Of a stretch of 7,039 bases of DNA, positions 1 to 6,182 are shown in pieces. The DNA is from JBOHHR01 sp050740975. GTDB taxonomy: Bacteria > Pseudomonadota > Gammaproteobacteria > JBOHHR01. The notes beneath the pieces are model-generated. The model was not told where the DNA came from, searched no databases, and saw only the letters and a list, made by a program, of their open reading frames with translations. Numbering within the stretch: the first letter of the stretch is position 1; every line of letters starts with the position of its first letter. Made by a program: the position numbers and the translations under genes. The stretch lies in the NCBI GenBank assembly GCA_050740975.1, contig JBOIEE010000255.1:1-7039 (forward strand), given 5' to 3'.

Positions 1-337
1 GCGCGAATATCGGTCCAGGATAATAGCTGAATTTTCCGGAATCCCGTTCATAGACCGAAACACCCAAAATATCGGCGGGCAGCAAATCGCTGGTGAACTG
101 GATGCGTTGGAACTTGAGCCCCAACACCCGCGCCATCACCTGTGCCAGCGTGGTCTTGCCAACGCCGGGGAGATCCTCGATCAGCAGGTGCCCCCGCGCT
201 AAAACACAGGCCAGCGACAGGCGGATCACCTGTTCTTTGCCGAGGATTACATCGTTCGCCACCTCGATGACGCGCTCCAGTCGCGCCGCGATGGCCTGGG
301 CACGTTCAACTACGACTGCATCGGCTGCTGTTGACAT
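1..337 (-). CDS. MoxR-family AAA+ ATPase, N-terminal part (runs off left edge)
   Basis: This is the first 112 codons of a MoxR-type AAA+ ATPase, a cytoplasmic chaperone-like ATPase family usually encoded beside DUF58 and von Willebrand A domain proteins and linked to metal insertion or complex maturation. The start is ATG (335-337), giving MSTAADAVVVERA. A helical N-terminal segment (residues about 10-45) leads to the Walker A region with the MoxR-typical form IEDLPGVGKTT (residues 53-63). After it comes QRIQFTSDLLPADILG (about 77-92), the conserved MoxR stretch following the P-loop. Walker B and the sensor motifs lie beyond the edge. No strong Shine-Dalgarno precedes the ATG, so the exact start is less sure than the family. 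A 94-bp gap separates it from the CDF gene on the same strand. The gap has -10-like hexamers (CATAAT, TATAGT) but no convincing -35, so co-transcription with the CDF gene is possible. Its substrate cannot be inferred here. Confidence 0.9.
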   Translation of the reverse strand, partial: MSTAADAVVVERAQAIAARLERVIEVANDVILGKEQVIRLSLACVLARGHLLIEDLPGVGKTTLAQVMARVLGLKFQRIQFTSDLLPADILGVSVYERDSGKFSYYPGPIFA

Positions 338-431
338 GGAAATCGTTCGCTTCAAGGGATTATGGCGTAGCCGTTCCCTTCTTCACTATAGTACGGTCGG
401 CAAGCACCGGTGGGCAGTTACTAAGGATCAT

Positions 432-1340
432 TCAGGAGCGCAGATCGGGCTCGAAAAACACCCATTTCACCGGAGGAAACGCTTCGCGTAGTGCGCTTTC
501 GCAGCGATTGATCGCCTCTGCCAGCTCGGGGGCCGAGCCGACATCGCGCATCTTGACCTTTACCGCCACCATTACGTCGGCGCCCAACTGCAAGGTGATC
601 AGGTTCAGCACGTGCTCGACTTCCTCACGCCCCGTGATCGTCTCTTGAATCGCGTGCTGCAGGCTGGGTTCTACGCTCTGTCCGATCAGCAAGCCTTTGA
701 TCTCAACGGCGAGAGCGAGAGCGATGAGGATAAGCAAAACACCGATGGCCATGCTGCCCAGCGCGTCGAATAGCGGATCACCGGTGAGCAAGGTCAGCCC
801 AATCGCCCCCAGCGCCAACACCAAGCCGAAAAGCGCCGCGATGTCTTCCCCCAATACTACGATAAGCTCGCTCTGGCGCGATTCGCGAAACCAGCGCCAC
901 AGATTCCGCTGACCTCGCACCTTGTTCACCTCCCGCAAACACCCGGTCAGGGAAACAACCTCTGCCGCGATGCTAAAAACGAGGACCCCTATGGCTAACC
1001 ATGGTGCAGTCAGCGGCTCTTGCGTATGCAGTTTGTGCGCTCCCTCCCTGACCGAGAACAAGCCCCCCATGCTAAACAACATCAAGGCCACGATGAATGA
1101 CCAGAAATACACCGCCTTACCGTGTCCCAGCGGGTGCTCCGCAGACGCTGGCCGCTTGGCCCGTTTTATCCCGAGCAGCAACAACCCCTGATTCGCGCAA
1201 TCCGCTACGGAATGTATGGCTTCCGCCAACATCGCGCTGGAACCCGTGGAAACGGCGGCATAGAGCTTGGCCAGCGCGATAGCAGCATTAGCGCCGAGCG
1301 CGTAGAGGATGGATTTTACCGAATCGGCTTGCTGAGACAT
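432..1340 (-). CDS. Cation diffusion facilitator (CDF) transporter, SLC30A9/ZnT9-like
   Basis: A 302-residue inner-membrane CDF transporter, which would export divalent metal, probably zinc, in exchange for protons. The chosen ATG (1338-1340, MSQQADSVK) has a strong GGAG upstream at good spacing. The frame is open further upstream to 1379, but that 13-residue extension is proline/acid-rich and lacks such a site. Six hydrophobic segments can be seen. Segment 2 carries HSVADCANQ (His43, Asp47), the HxxxD metal-site pattern. It is followed by a His-containing loop, HPLGHGK (69-75), and segment 5 carries GEDIAAL (Glu165, Asp166). This combination, together with the HSxxDxxNQGLLxLG and EDxAA motifs, resembles the SLC30A9/ZnT9 clade rather than the DxxxD FieF/YiiP clade. 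Residues about 220-302 form the cytoplasmic dimerisation domain. The gene is divergent from the aminopeptidase and shares its upstream region with it. I saw no clear promoter for it. Family assignment is firm; metal specificity is inference. Confidence 0.93.
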   Translation of the reverse strand: MSQQADSVKSILYALGANAAIALAKLYAAVSTGSSAMLAEAIHSVADCANQGLLLLGIKRAKRPASAEHPLGHGKAVYFWSFIVALMLFSMGGLFSVREGAHKLHTQEPLTAPWLAIGVLVFSIAAEVVSLTGCLREVNKVRGQRNLWRWFRESRQSELIVVLGEDIAALFGLVLALGAIGLTLLTGDPLFDALGSMAIGVLLILIALALAVEIKGLLIGQSVEPSLQHAIQETITGREEVEHVLNLITLQLGADVMVAVKVKMRDVGSAPELAEAINRCESALREAFPPVKWVFFEPDLRS

Positions 1341-1472
1341 GGGTTCTCCTTCGTATTCGGGGGGTGGGTCCCGAGGCAATTTGTCAGCACGTTTGGAGCG
1401 GCCCGACGTTTGACGCCAGGAGTCACGGCGGCACCCTCGAGATACACTTTAGTCGCAAATACACTATTGTTT

Positions 1473-1500
1473 TTGAGGGCATGTTCTTTGCTAATATGAT
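1473..1500 (+). promoter_or_regulatory. Predicted sigma70-like promoter of the aminopeptidase gene
   Basis: TTGAGG (1473-1478) and TATGAT (1495-1500) match the -35 and -10 consensus at 4/6 and 5/6 positions, with a 16-bp spacer. They lie in the most AT-rich stretch of the intergenic region, about 90 bp upstream of the preferred ATG at 1587. The predicted start of transcription is near 1507. An overlapping -10 alternative is TAATAT (1492-1497), preceded by TGC as in an extended -10. Assigned by eye only. Confidence 0.45.
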
Positions 1501-1506
1501 ATTTAA

Positions 1507-1526
1507 GGCGATAGAATTCTATCGCC
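1507..1526. repeat. Perfect 20-bp palindrome at the predicted transcription start; candidate operator
   Basis: The half-site GGCGATAGAA is followed at once by its exact reverse complement, TTCTATCGCC, with no mismatch and no spacer. It begins about 7 bp downstream of the predicted -10 hexamer of the aminopeptidase gene, so a protein bound there would cover the transcription start. As RNA it could fold into an 8-bp stem with an AAUU loop at the very 5' end of the message. No run of T follows on the plus strand, which argues against a terminator. I do not recognise it as the site of a known regulator. It also lies upstream of the divergent CDF gene. Confidence 0.6.
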
Positions 1527-1586
1527 CCGATTTGAGATCAAGTTTGGGTGCGTCATCAGCGTGATCGATACGCAAACAGGCATCTT

Positions 1587-2705
1587 ATGCGGTTACTAAG
1601 GCATGTCCTAGTTGTGGCGTTGGTTACTCTCGGGAGTAAAGCGCTGCCCGAAAGCAACTACTATTTCCAAACAGCCACCGGACATCTCGATCTGATGCGC
1701 CGCACTGTTCCCATTCATGAATTGCTGTCCCGCGACGATATACCCCTGGAGCTTAAACGGCGCTTGCAGCTGGTATTGGAACTACGAGAGTTTGCCTCGC
1801 AGGCACTCGCCCTACCTAGGAATGATAGTTACCTTAGCTATGCAGACCTAGGACGCGATTATGTAGTCTGGAACGTCTACGCGACACCGGAACTGTCGTT
1901 AAAGCCATTGAGCTATTGTTACCCGGTCGCCGGATGCGTGGTGTATCGCGGGTATTTTTCCAAGGATGATGCACGCGCCTATGCACAAAAACTGCATGAT
2001 CTCGGTTACGATGTGACCGTTAACGGGGCAGTGGCGTACTCCACCTTGCGCTGGTTCGACGATCCCGTGCTCTCGACCATGGTCGACGGCGACGACACGC
2101 ACCTCGCGACCGTCATCCTGCACGAGTTGGCCCACCAGAAGCTCTATGTTCAGAACGACACGGCTTTTAACGAGGCGTTTGCCAATACCGTAGCTCGGGA
2201 AGGTTTGCGACGTTGGCTCTTATACAAAAATATAAATAGGGGAGACGGCCCGCAGGACGACTTACGGCGACGCAGGCAAGAGTTCATCATGCTCATACTG
2301 CGCGCTCAAGCCAAACTCGATAAGCTCTACAGCGCGCCGGTCAGCGATGCCCGCAAGCGTACTGGCAAGGCGGCGATACTGACCGATCTACGCAGCGAAT
2401 ACGAGCGCTGGAAACAGCGCTGGAGCGGCTCAAATGCCTTCGATGAGTGGATGTTGAATGTGGACAACGCCAAGATCGCCGCTGTGAGCACTTACCACGA
2501 CCTCGAGCGGGTTTTCGAGGCTGTGCTCCAAAGCGTAGGCCACCACCTCCCGTCGTTTTTTAACACCGTCGCTCGCTTAGGAGAGCTTCCACCTCAGACC
2601 CGTGCGGATTGCCTAGCGCAGGTGACCGAGTTCGGGGGTGAGGTGGTATTTGCCTGCCTTCGCAAGTCTTCGCAACAGAACCCCGCTCACTTGGCAAAAC
2701 GTTGA
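1587..2705 (+). CDS. Putative zinc-dependent aminopeptidase, exported HExxH protease
   Basis: A 372-residue protein of the putative aminopeptidase family (COG4324/Pfam Aminopep type, recognised from its conserved blocks). The metal site is HELAH (His179, Glu180, His183), with a likely third ligand Glu196 in NEAFANTVAREG, as in gluzincin peptidases. Other family blocks are YADLGRDYVVWNVYATPE (about 85-102), CYPVAGCVVYRGYF with two cysteines (Cys111, Cys117), and YSTLRWFDDPVLSTM. I chose the ATG at 1587 over an in-frame GTG at 1548 because it has AGG at suitable spacing and starts directly with a signal peptide: MRLLR followed by a hydrophobic stretch (about 7-16). Family members are often lipoproteins, but here the expected Cys position is Ser17, so export with cleavage after Ser-Lys-Ala (17-19) to a soluble periplasmic form is more likely. 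The peptide substrate is unknown. The gene stands alone on the plus strand and converges on the desaturase gene with a 36-bp gap. That gap has no clear terminator. Confidence 0.88.
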   Translation: MRLLRHVLVVALVTLGSKALPESNYYFQTATGHLDLMRRTVPIHELLSRDDIPLELKRRLQLVLELREFASQALALPRNDSYLSYADLGRDYVVWNVYATPELSLKPLSYCYPVAGCVVYRGYFSKDDARAYAQKLHDLGYDVTVNGAVAYSTLRWFDDPVLSTMVDGDDTHLATVILHELAHQKLYVQNDTAFNEAFANTVAREGLRRWLLYKNINRGDGPQDDLRRRRQEFIMLILRAQAKLDKLYSAPVSDARKRTGKAAILTDLRSEYERWKQRWSGSNAFDEWMLNVDNAKIAAVSTYHDLERVFEAVLQSVGHHLPSFFNTVARLGELPPQTRADCLAQVTEFGGEVVFACLRKSSQQNPAHLAKR

Positions 2706-2741
2706 GCTGGTTCCTTATCCCAGGATAGCTCGGACATACTC

Positions 2742-3626
2742 TTAGCTCGCACGCAGATCCCAGATCGCCCCGAGCCGCGCCAATGGACGGAGGATTAGGT
2801 GATAGGGCAAATCAGGGCCCGGGCGTCGCGCTTTGCCCGGGAAGCGGTGATGGTCCTGGTGCTTATGCTCGCCCAGGATGAAAGCCGAGAAATTAATATA
2901 CGTCTTGGCGGTACAACCCTTTTCATCCGCAGCGCCTCCGTGCGAGCCGATGTTGAACAAGAGCGTTCCGATCGGCGACAGCCAAGCGGGCAGCAACACG
3001 ACCAAGGTGGCAAAGGCGCGCGACCCGGTCGCAAACCACACCAACAACCATTCCAGCCATGGAACCAAAAAGCACCATTTATCCATCCACACCGTCTCGG
3101 GGTAGCGCAGTTTAATGCGCCGCCGGGCGATGCGCGGATCGTTCGCCCATCCTATATAAGCGTAGGCCAGTGATTGCGCCACCGGGGAATGCTGGTCTTC
3201 TTTGGTGTCACAGTGCGCGTGATGATGTCGGTGATTGGCGGCCCACCAAGACATCCCTCCCTGATTTGCCGCTGCGCAGGAATACGACAGCAGAAACTCA
3301 AACCATCGCTTGGCTTTGAACGCCGAATGGGAAAAATAGCGATGGTAACCCAGGGTCATTCCGAACATGGCGTGTCTTAAGATCTGGAGGTAAACCAGGA
3401 GCCAAGCGACAGGCTGCAACGCCTGCGCTTTTATTTCCGGAAAATCGAGACAAACCAGCGCGGCGACGTAAACAACCAGCGTGCAGACCGCGAATACCCG
3501 ATGGATGATCCAAAATCGCATAACAGGACTCTGTTTGTCCGCAATTTTCTTATATCGTTGGCGGGAAGCTAGAGATGCGATCGCAACTCGTCTGAATCGC
3601 AATAAGCCCTCCAAAGCGCTTAACAT
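2742..3626 (-). CDS. Membrane fatty acid (acyl-CoA/acyl-lipid) desaturase
   Basis: A 294-residue integral-membrane di-iron desaturase of the delta-9/SCD type, which would introduce a double bond into acyl chains using O2 and an electron donor. All three histidine boxes are present: HRYFSH (95-100), HRHHH (132-136, within WWAANHRHHHAHCDTKEDQHSP), and HQDHH (256-260). An extra conserved histidine lies in NIGSHGG (His229). Hydrophobic segments occur near 38-60, 72-92, 184-200 and 205-226. The C-terminus (LARLGAIWDLR) is also typical. The start is uncertain. The ATG (3624-3626) has only a weak ribosome site, whereas a TTG eight codons downstream (3600-3602) follows GGAGGG at 4-nt spacing. The first 30 residues are poorly conserved, so this does not affect function. 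The gene lies 78 bp downstream of ychF on the same strand and may be read with it or from its own promoter. Double-bond position and acyl carrier cannot be told from sequence. Confidence 0.92.
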   Translation of the reverse strand: MLSALEGLLRFRRVAIASLASRQRYKKIADKQSPVMRFWIIHRVFAVCTLVVYVAALVCLDFPEIKAQALQPVAWLLVYLQILRHAMFGMTLGYHRYFSHSAFKAKRWFEFLLSYSCAAANQGGMSWWAANHRHHHAHCDTKEDQHSPVAQSLAYAYIGWANDPRIARRRIKLRYPETVWMDKWCFLVPWLEWLLVWFATGSRAFATLVVLLPAWLSPIGTLLFNIGSHGGAADEKGCTAKTYINFSAFILGEHKHQDHHRFPGKARRPGPDLPYHLILRPLARLGAIWDLRAS

Positions 3627-3648
3627 TGTTGCCAGATCACGTGCTCAA

Positions 3649-3671
3649 AACAATACCCCCGGTTTATTGTT
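3649..3671 (-). other. Weak stem-loop between ychF and the desaturase gene
   Basis: AACAATA (3649-3655) and TATTGTT (3665-3671) are exact inverted repeats around a 9-base, GC-rich loop. In the minus-strand transcript the stem is AU-rich and its 3' arm runs into UUGUUUU, then GAGC. It could act as an inefficient terminator or a processing site between ychF and the desaturase. The stem is too weak to call it a terminator with confidence. Confidence 0.25.
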
Positions 3672-3704
3672 CGCCGCACGAGCCACGGAAAGGCTATTCC
3701 GCGC

Positions 3705-4796
3705 CTATACGTTGAAGCGAAAATGAATGACGTCGCCGTCCTGAACCACGTAGTCCCGACCCTCTAGGCGCAGTTTGCCCGCTTCTTTGGCTCCTTGTTC
3801 CCCGCCCAAGTCGATATAGTCGTCAAAAGCGGTCACCTCTGCCCGGATGAATCCGCGTTCGAAATCGGTATGGATGACGCCCGCGGCTTGCGGGGCCTTG
3901 GCGCCCTGCGGTGCGGTCCAAGCGCGGACTTCCTTTGGGCCTGCCGTGAAAAAGGTGAGCAGGCTGAGCAGGCCGTATCCGGCGCGGATAATGCGGTTCA
4001 GGCCCGGCTCCGGCAGCCCCAGCTCTTGCAAAAATTGGGTTTTATCCTCCCCGTCCATATCCGCCAGCTCCGCTTCGATAGCGGCACACACGGACACCCA
4101 GGCGGTGTCTTCACGCTCGGCAAGCAACTGGACCGATTTAGTCTGTTCGTTGCCGTTGATTCCCGATTCATCGATGTTAGCGACATAAAGCACCGGTTTC
4201 GCCGTAAGCAGACTTAGCTCGTCGAGCAACTTGTGTTCAGACGGGGTGAAATTACCCGAACGGATAGCGATCCCTTGGTTCAGAAGAGCGATCGCTTGGG
4301 TTAAAACAGCGCTCAGGGTATGTGCCGCCTTGTCCCCTGTTTTTGTGCGCCTTGTGGTGCGTTCTAGCGCTCGCTCAACGTTAGCCATATCGGCCAGCAT
4401 GAGCTCGGTATTGATGGTTTCGATATCTGCGAGCGGGTCGACATCGCCTGCGACATGAACCACCTTGTCGTCACGAAAACAACGCACGATGTGGGCGATT
4501 GCCTGGGTCTCTCGAATATGGGCTAGAAATTGATTGCCGAGCCCCTCTCCTTTGGAAGCACCCGCGACTAAACCGGCGATGTCCACGAATTGCACCTGGG
4601 TAGGAACCACCTTTTGCGGTTGGACCAGCGCCGCCAGACCCTGTAGGCGTTCATCAGGAACCCCCACCACACCCACATTGGGATCGATGGTGCAAAAGGG
4701 ATAGTTCTCAGCGGATATTCCGGCGTTTGTCAGGGCGTTAAACAAGGTCGATTTGCCCACGTTGGGCAGCCCGACAATGCCGCACTTAAAACCCAT
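3705..4796 (-). CDS. ychF: Ribosome-binding ATPase YchF (Obg family)
   Basis: A full-length 363-residue YchF, the same length as in E. coli. It is a cytoplasmic P-loop protein of the Obg/HAS family that prefers ATP over GTP and binds ribosomes and, in E. coli, affects the oxidative stress response. The P-loop is GLPNVGKST (residues 9-17), followed by DIAGLVAGASKGEGLGNQF (72-90) as the G3 region. The G4 position reads NIDE (207-210) instead of NKxD, the change that explains loss of guanine specificity. Cys35, reported as redox-relevant in E. coli YchF, is conserved in NYPFCTIDPN. The coiled-coil insert spans roughly 130-200, and the C-terminal TGS domain covers about 275-363, including PQAAGVIHTDFERGFIRAEV and GEQGAKEAGK. 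The ATG start gives the canonical MGFKCGIVG and has a moderate GGCGGA site. It begins 39 bp after the pth stop, so co-transcription with rplY and pth is likely. Confidence 0.97.
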   Translation of the reverse strand: MGFKCGIVGLPNVGKSTLFNALTNAGISAENYPFCTIDPNVGVVGVPDERLQGLAALVQPQKVVPTQVQFVDIAGLVAGASKGEGLGNQFLAHIRETQAIAHIVRCFRDDKVVHVAGDVDPLADIETINTELMLADMANVERALERTTRRTKTGDKAAHTLSAVLTQAIALLNQGIAIRSGNFTPSEHKLLDELSLLTAKPVLYVANIDESGINGNEQTKSVQLLAEREDTAWVSVCAAIEAELADMDGEDKTQFLQELGLPEPGLNRIIRAGYGLLSLLTFFTAGPKEVRAWTAPQGAKAPQAAGVIHTDFERGFIRAEVTAFDDYIDLGGEQGAKEAGKLRLEGRDYVVQDGDVIHFRFNV

Positions 4797-4835
4797 GAAA
4801 TCCGCCGAGAGTTGTTTGCTGGGCCGCCAGCCGCT

Positions 4836-5417
4836 TCAGCCTTGAGCTGCTTGCTCGGGTGACCGCCAACTGTGTAAGCGGTTCATAACTCCTTCGAGAT
4901 TACCGCGCAGCAACTCCCCCGCCTCTTGCAACCCTCTTTCTAGCGCCATATCGATCAGGGCGTTGTCTTCTTCATTGGGGCGGCTAAGCAGAAAAGGGGG
5001 CACTGCATCACGTGCGCCTGGATGGCGCACGCCAAAGCGAAGGCGGAGGAAATCCCCTGTTCCAAGCTGATTCAGGATATCGCGCACGCCGTTATTTCCC
5101 CCGTGGCCCCCGCCGCACTTTAACCTAACCACACCCGGCGCGAGATCAAGTTCATCGTGCACCACCAGGATGCGGAGGGGCTCTATCCCATAGTAACGCG
5201 CCGCAGCCGCCACGCTGTGCCCGCTACGGTTCATATAAAGAAGGGGCTTCAACAAAAAGGCATCTAGGCCCTGTTCCCGCAGGCGCCCAAACTCGCCGGC
5301 AAACCGAGCATCGGCGCACAATGCAATCCCATGCCGGGAAGCAAGCCGGTCGAGAAACCAGAAACCGACGTTATGCCGGGTCTTAGCATACTGTGCCCCC
5401 GGGTTCCCAAGCCCCAC
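4836..5417 (-). CDS. pth: Peptidyl-tRNA hydrolase Pth (true start uncertain)
   Basis: Bacterial-type peptidyl-tRNA hydrolase, which cleaves the ester bond of peptidyl-tRNAs released by stalled ribosomes and so recycles tRNA in the cytoplasm. From the GTG at 5417 the protein has 193 residues. Catalytic residues are all present: Asn5 (GLGNPG), His15 (TRHNVGFWF), Asn63 (YMNRSG), Asp88 (VVHDELDL) and Asn109 (GGHGGNNGVRDI). These are five lower than the usual E. coli numbering (10, 20, 68, 93, 114). Upstream of the GTG the frame stays open and encodes VAPIRLV directly before VGLGNPG, which is the conserved first beta strand. The real protein therefore probably begins further upstream. No in-frame ATG, GTG or TTG exists there; CTG codons at 5454-5456 (overlapping the rplY stop) and 5448-5450 are possible non-standard starts. 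The given start is the nearest standard one and lacks a ribosome site. The gene sits between rplY and ychF, the common gammaproteobacterial order. Confidence 0.93.
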   Translation of the reverse strand: MGLGNPGAQYAKTRHNVGFWFLDRLASRHGIALCADARFAGEFGRLREQGLDAFLLKPLLYMNRSGHSVAAAARYYGIEPLRILVVHDELDLAPGVVRLKCGGGHGGNNGVRDILNQLGTGDFLRLRFGVRHPGARDAVPPFLLSRPNEEDNALIDMALERGLQEAGELLRGNLEGVMNRLHSWRSPEQAAQG

Positions 5418-5452
5418 AACCAGTCGGATGGGAGCGACTGACGAGGGCAGGA

Positions 5453-6091
5453 TCAGGTCTCGCCCGCTGCCTCGCCTTGCCCTGGCACAGTTTCTCCCTC
5501 CTCCGTCTGAGCGCCCTTGGGCGTATGCACGGAAACGACCGGCTGGGCCAGATCGCCCCCGTGGGCCAAGTGGGCGATCTCTACCCCTGAGGGTAGTTTT
5601 ATATCCCCCAGGTGAATGGTGTCGCCTATTTTTAGGGCCGCAAGGTCCACTTCGATGTACTCGGGCAAATCCTTAGGCAGGCAGAGCACCTCGACATCAT
5701 TCGCGACGTGGCTGATCACACCTCCCTGCTGTTTAACCCCCAGGCACTTGTCCTCATTGATAAAATGAATAGGCACCCGCATCGTGAGCTTTTCCGTCTC
5801 ATCGACACGCTGCAGATCCAAGTGCAGTATTTGTTGTTTATAGGGGTGCCGCTGGATCTCCTTGACCACCACCCGTTCCTTATCCTGGCCTGTCTTCAGC
5901 GCTAACACGCTCGAATAGAAGGCTTCGGCGCTAAGGTGGCGAGTGAGCTCAAACGCATCCAGCTGCAACGCGTGCGGTTCTTTACCGGCGCCATACACGA
6001 TCGCTGGGACCTTGCCGAGGCGGCGCAGGCGGCGGTTTGCTCCTTTCCCTCTTGGGTCACGCTTTTCTGCACTCAGTTCCAATTGGCTCAT
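5453..6091 (-). CDS. rplY: 50S ribosomal protein L25, long Ctc/TL5 type
   Basis: A 212-residue L25 of the general-stress Ctc (TL5) form, which binds 5S rRNA in the central protuberance of the 50S subunit. Residues about 4-93 form the RNA-binding L25 domain (KRDPRGKGANRRLRRLGKVPAIVYG, then VVVKEIQRHPYKQQILHLDLQRV). Residues about 98-188 form the extra beta-rich C-terminal domain (VPIHFINEDKCLGVKQQGG, LPEYIEVDLAALKIGDTIHLGDIKLPSGVEI). A Gly/Glu-rich acidic tail follows. E. coli L25 has only the first domain (about 94 residues), so this is the long version found in many other bacteria. The ATG (6089-6091) is preceded by GGAG nine bases upstream, an acceptable if somewhat long spacing. The gene lies 91 bp after prs and just before pth. 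In E. coli rplY expression is autogenously controlled through its 5' leader; whether this leader does the same is unknown. Confidence 0.96.
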   Translation of the reverse strand: MSQLELSAEKRDPRGKGANRRLRRLGKVPAIVYGAGKEPHALQLDAFELTRHLSAEAFYSSVLALKTGQDKERVVVKEIQRHPYKQQILHLDLQRVDETEKLTMRVPIHFINEDKCLGVKQQGGVISHVANDVEVLCLPKDLPEYIEVDLAALKIGDTIHLGDIKLPSGVEIAHLAHGGDLAQPVVSVHTPKGAQTEEGETVPGQGEAAGET

Positions 6092-6151
6092 GTTCTCTTG
6101 CTCCGAAACGGAAACATCTTAACGGTTCTATCTCGTGGCGCGAAATCCGTT

Positions 6152-6180
6152 ATTAAACGTTGCATGCTCCCTGTAGACAA
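6152..6180 (-). promoter_or_regulatory. Predicted sigma70-like promoter of rplY-pth-ychF
   Basis: Read on the minus strand, TTGTCT (6175-6180) and TTTAAT (6152-6157) match the -35 and -10 consensus at 4/6 and 5/6 positions with the ideal 17-bp spacer. The site begins only 2 bp after the prs stop codon. Transcription would start near 6145, leaving a leader of about 54 nucleotides before rplY. Assigned by eye; read-through from prs is also likely. Confidence 0.45.
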
Positions 6181-6182
6181 GC

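Noticed and set aside
385..412. Two 8-bp palindromes (ACTATAGT and CACCGGTG) between the CDF and MoxR genes
   Set aside because: Palindromes of 8 bp occur dozens of times by chance in 7 kb, and neither is followed by a T run or paired with a good promoter.
93..491. A 132-codon plus-strand reading frame across the MoxR start and the following gap
   Set aside because: It is mostly antisense to the conserved MoxR P-loop region, its composition is rich in Arg and Ser as expected of an antisense shadow, and it has no family resemblance.
1341..1379. Upstream extension of the CDF protein by 13 residues
   Set aside because: The ATG at 1340 has a strong GGAG site and begins a normal CDF N-terminus, while the extension is proline-rich and not family-like.
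1442..1465. Direct repeat ATACACT at 1442-1448 and 1459-1465, 17 bp apart, just upstream of the predicted -35
   Set aside because: A 7-base repeat is expected about once by chance in a 250-bp stretch, and the flanks do not match, so it is not reported as an activator site.
2704..2731. Possible bidirectional terminator in the convergent gap between the aminopeptidase and desaturase (GAGCT...AGCTC, TATCC...GGATA)
   Set aside because: The possible stems conflict with each other, are only 4-5 bp long and have no T tract on either strand.
3795..4217. A 140-codon plus-strand reading frame lying within ychF
   Set aside because: It is antisense to a strongly conserved gene, has no recognisable motif and is explained by the codon bias of ychF.
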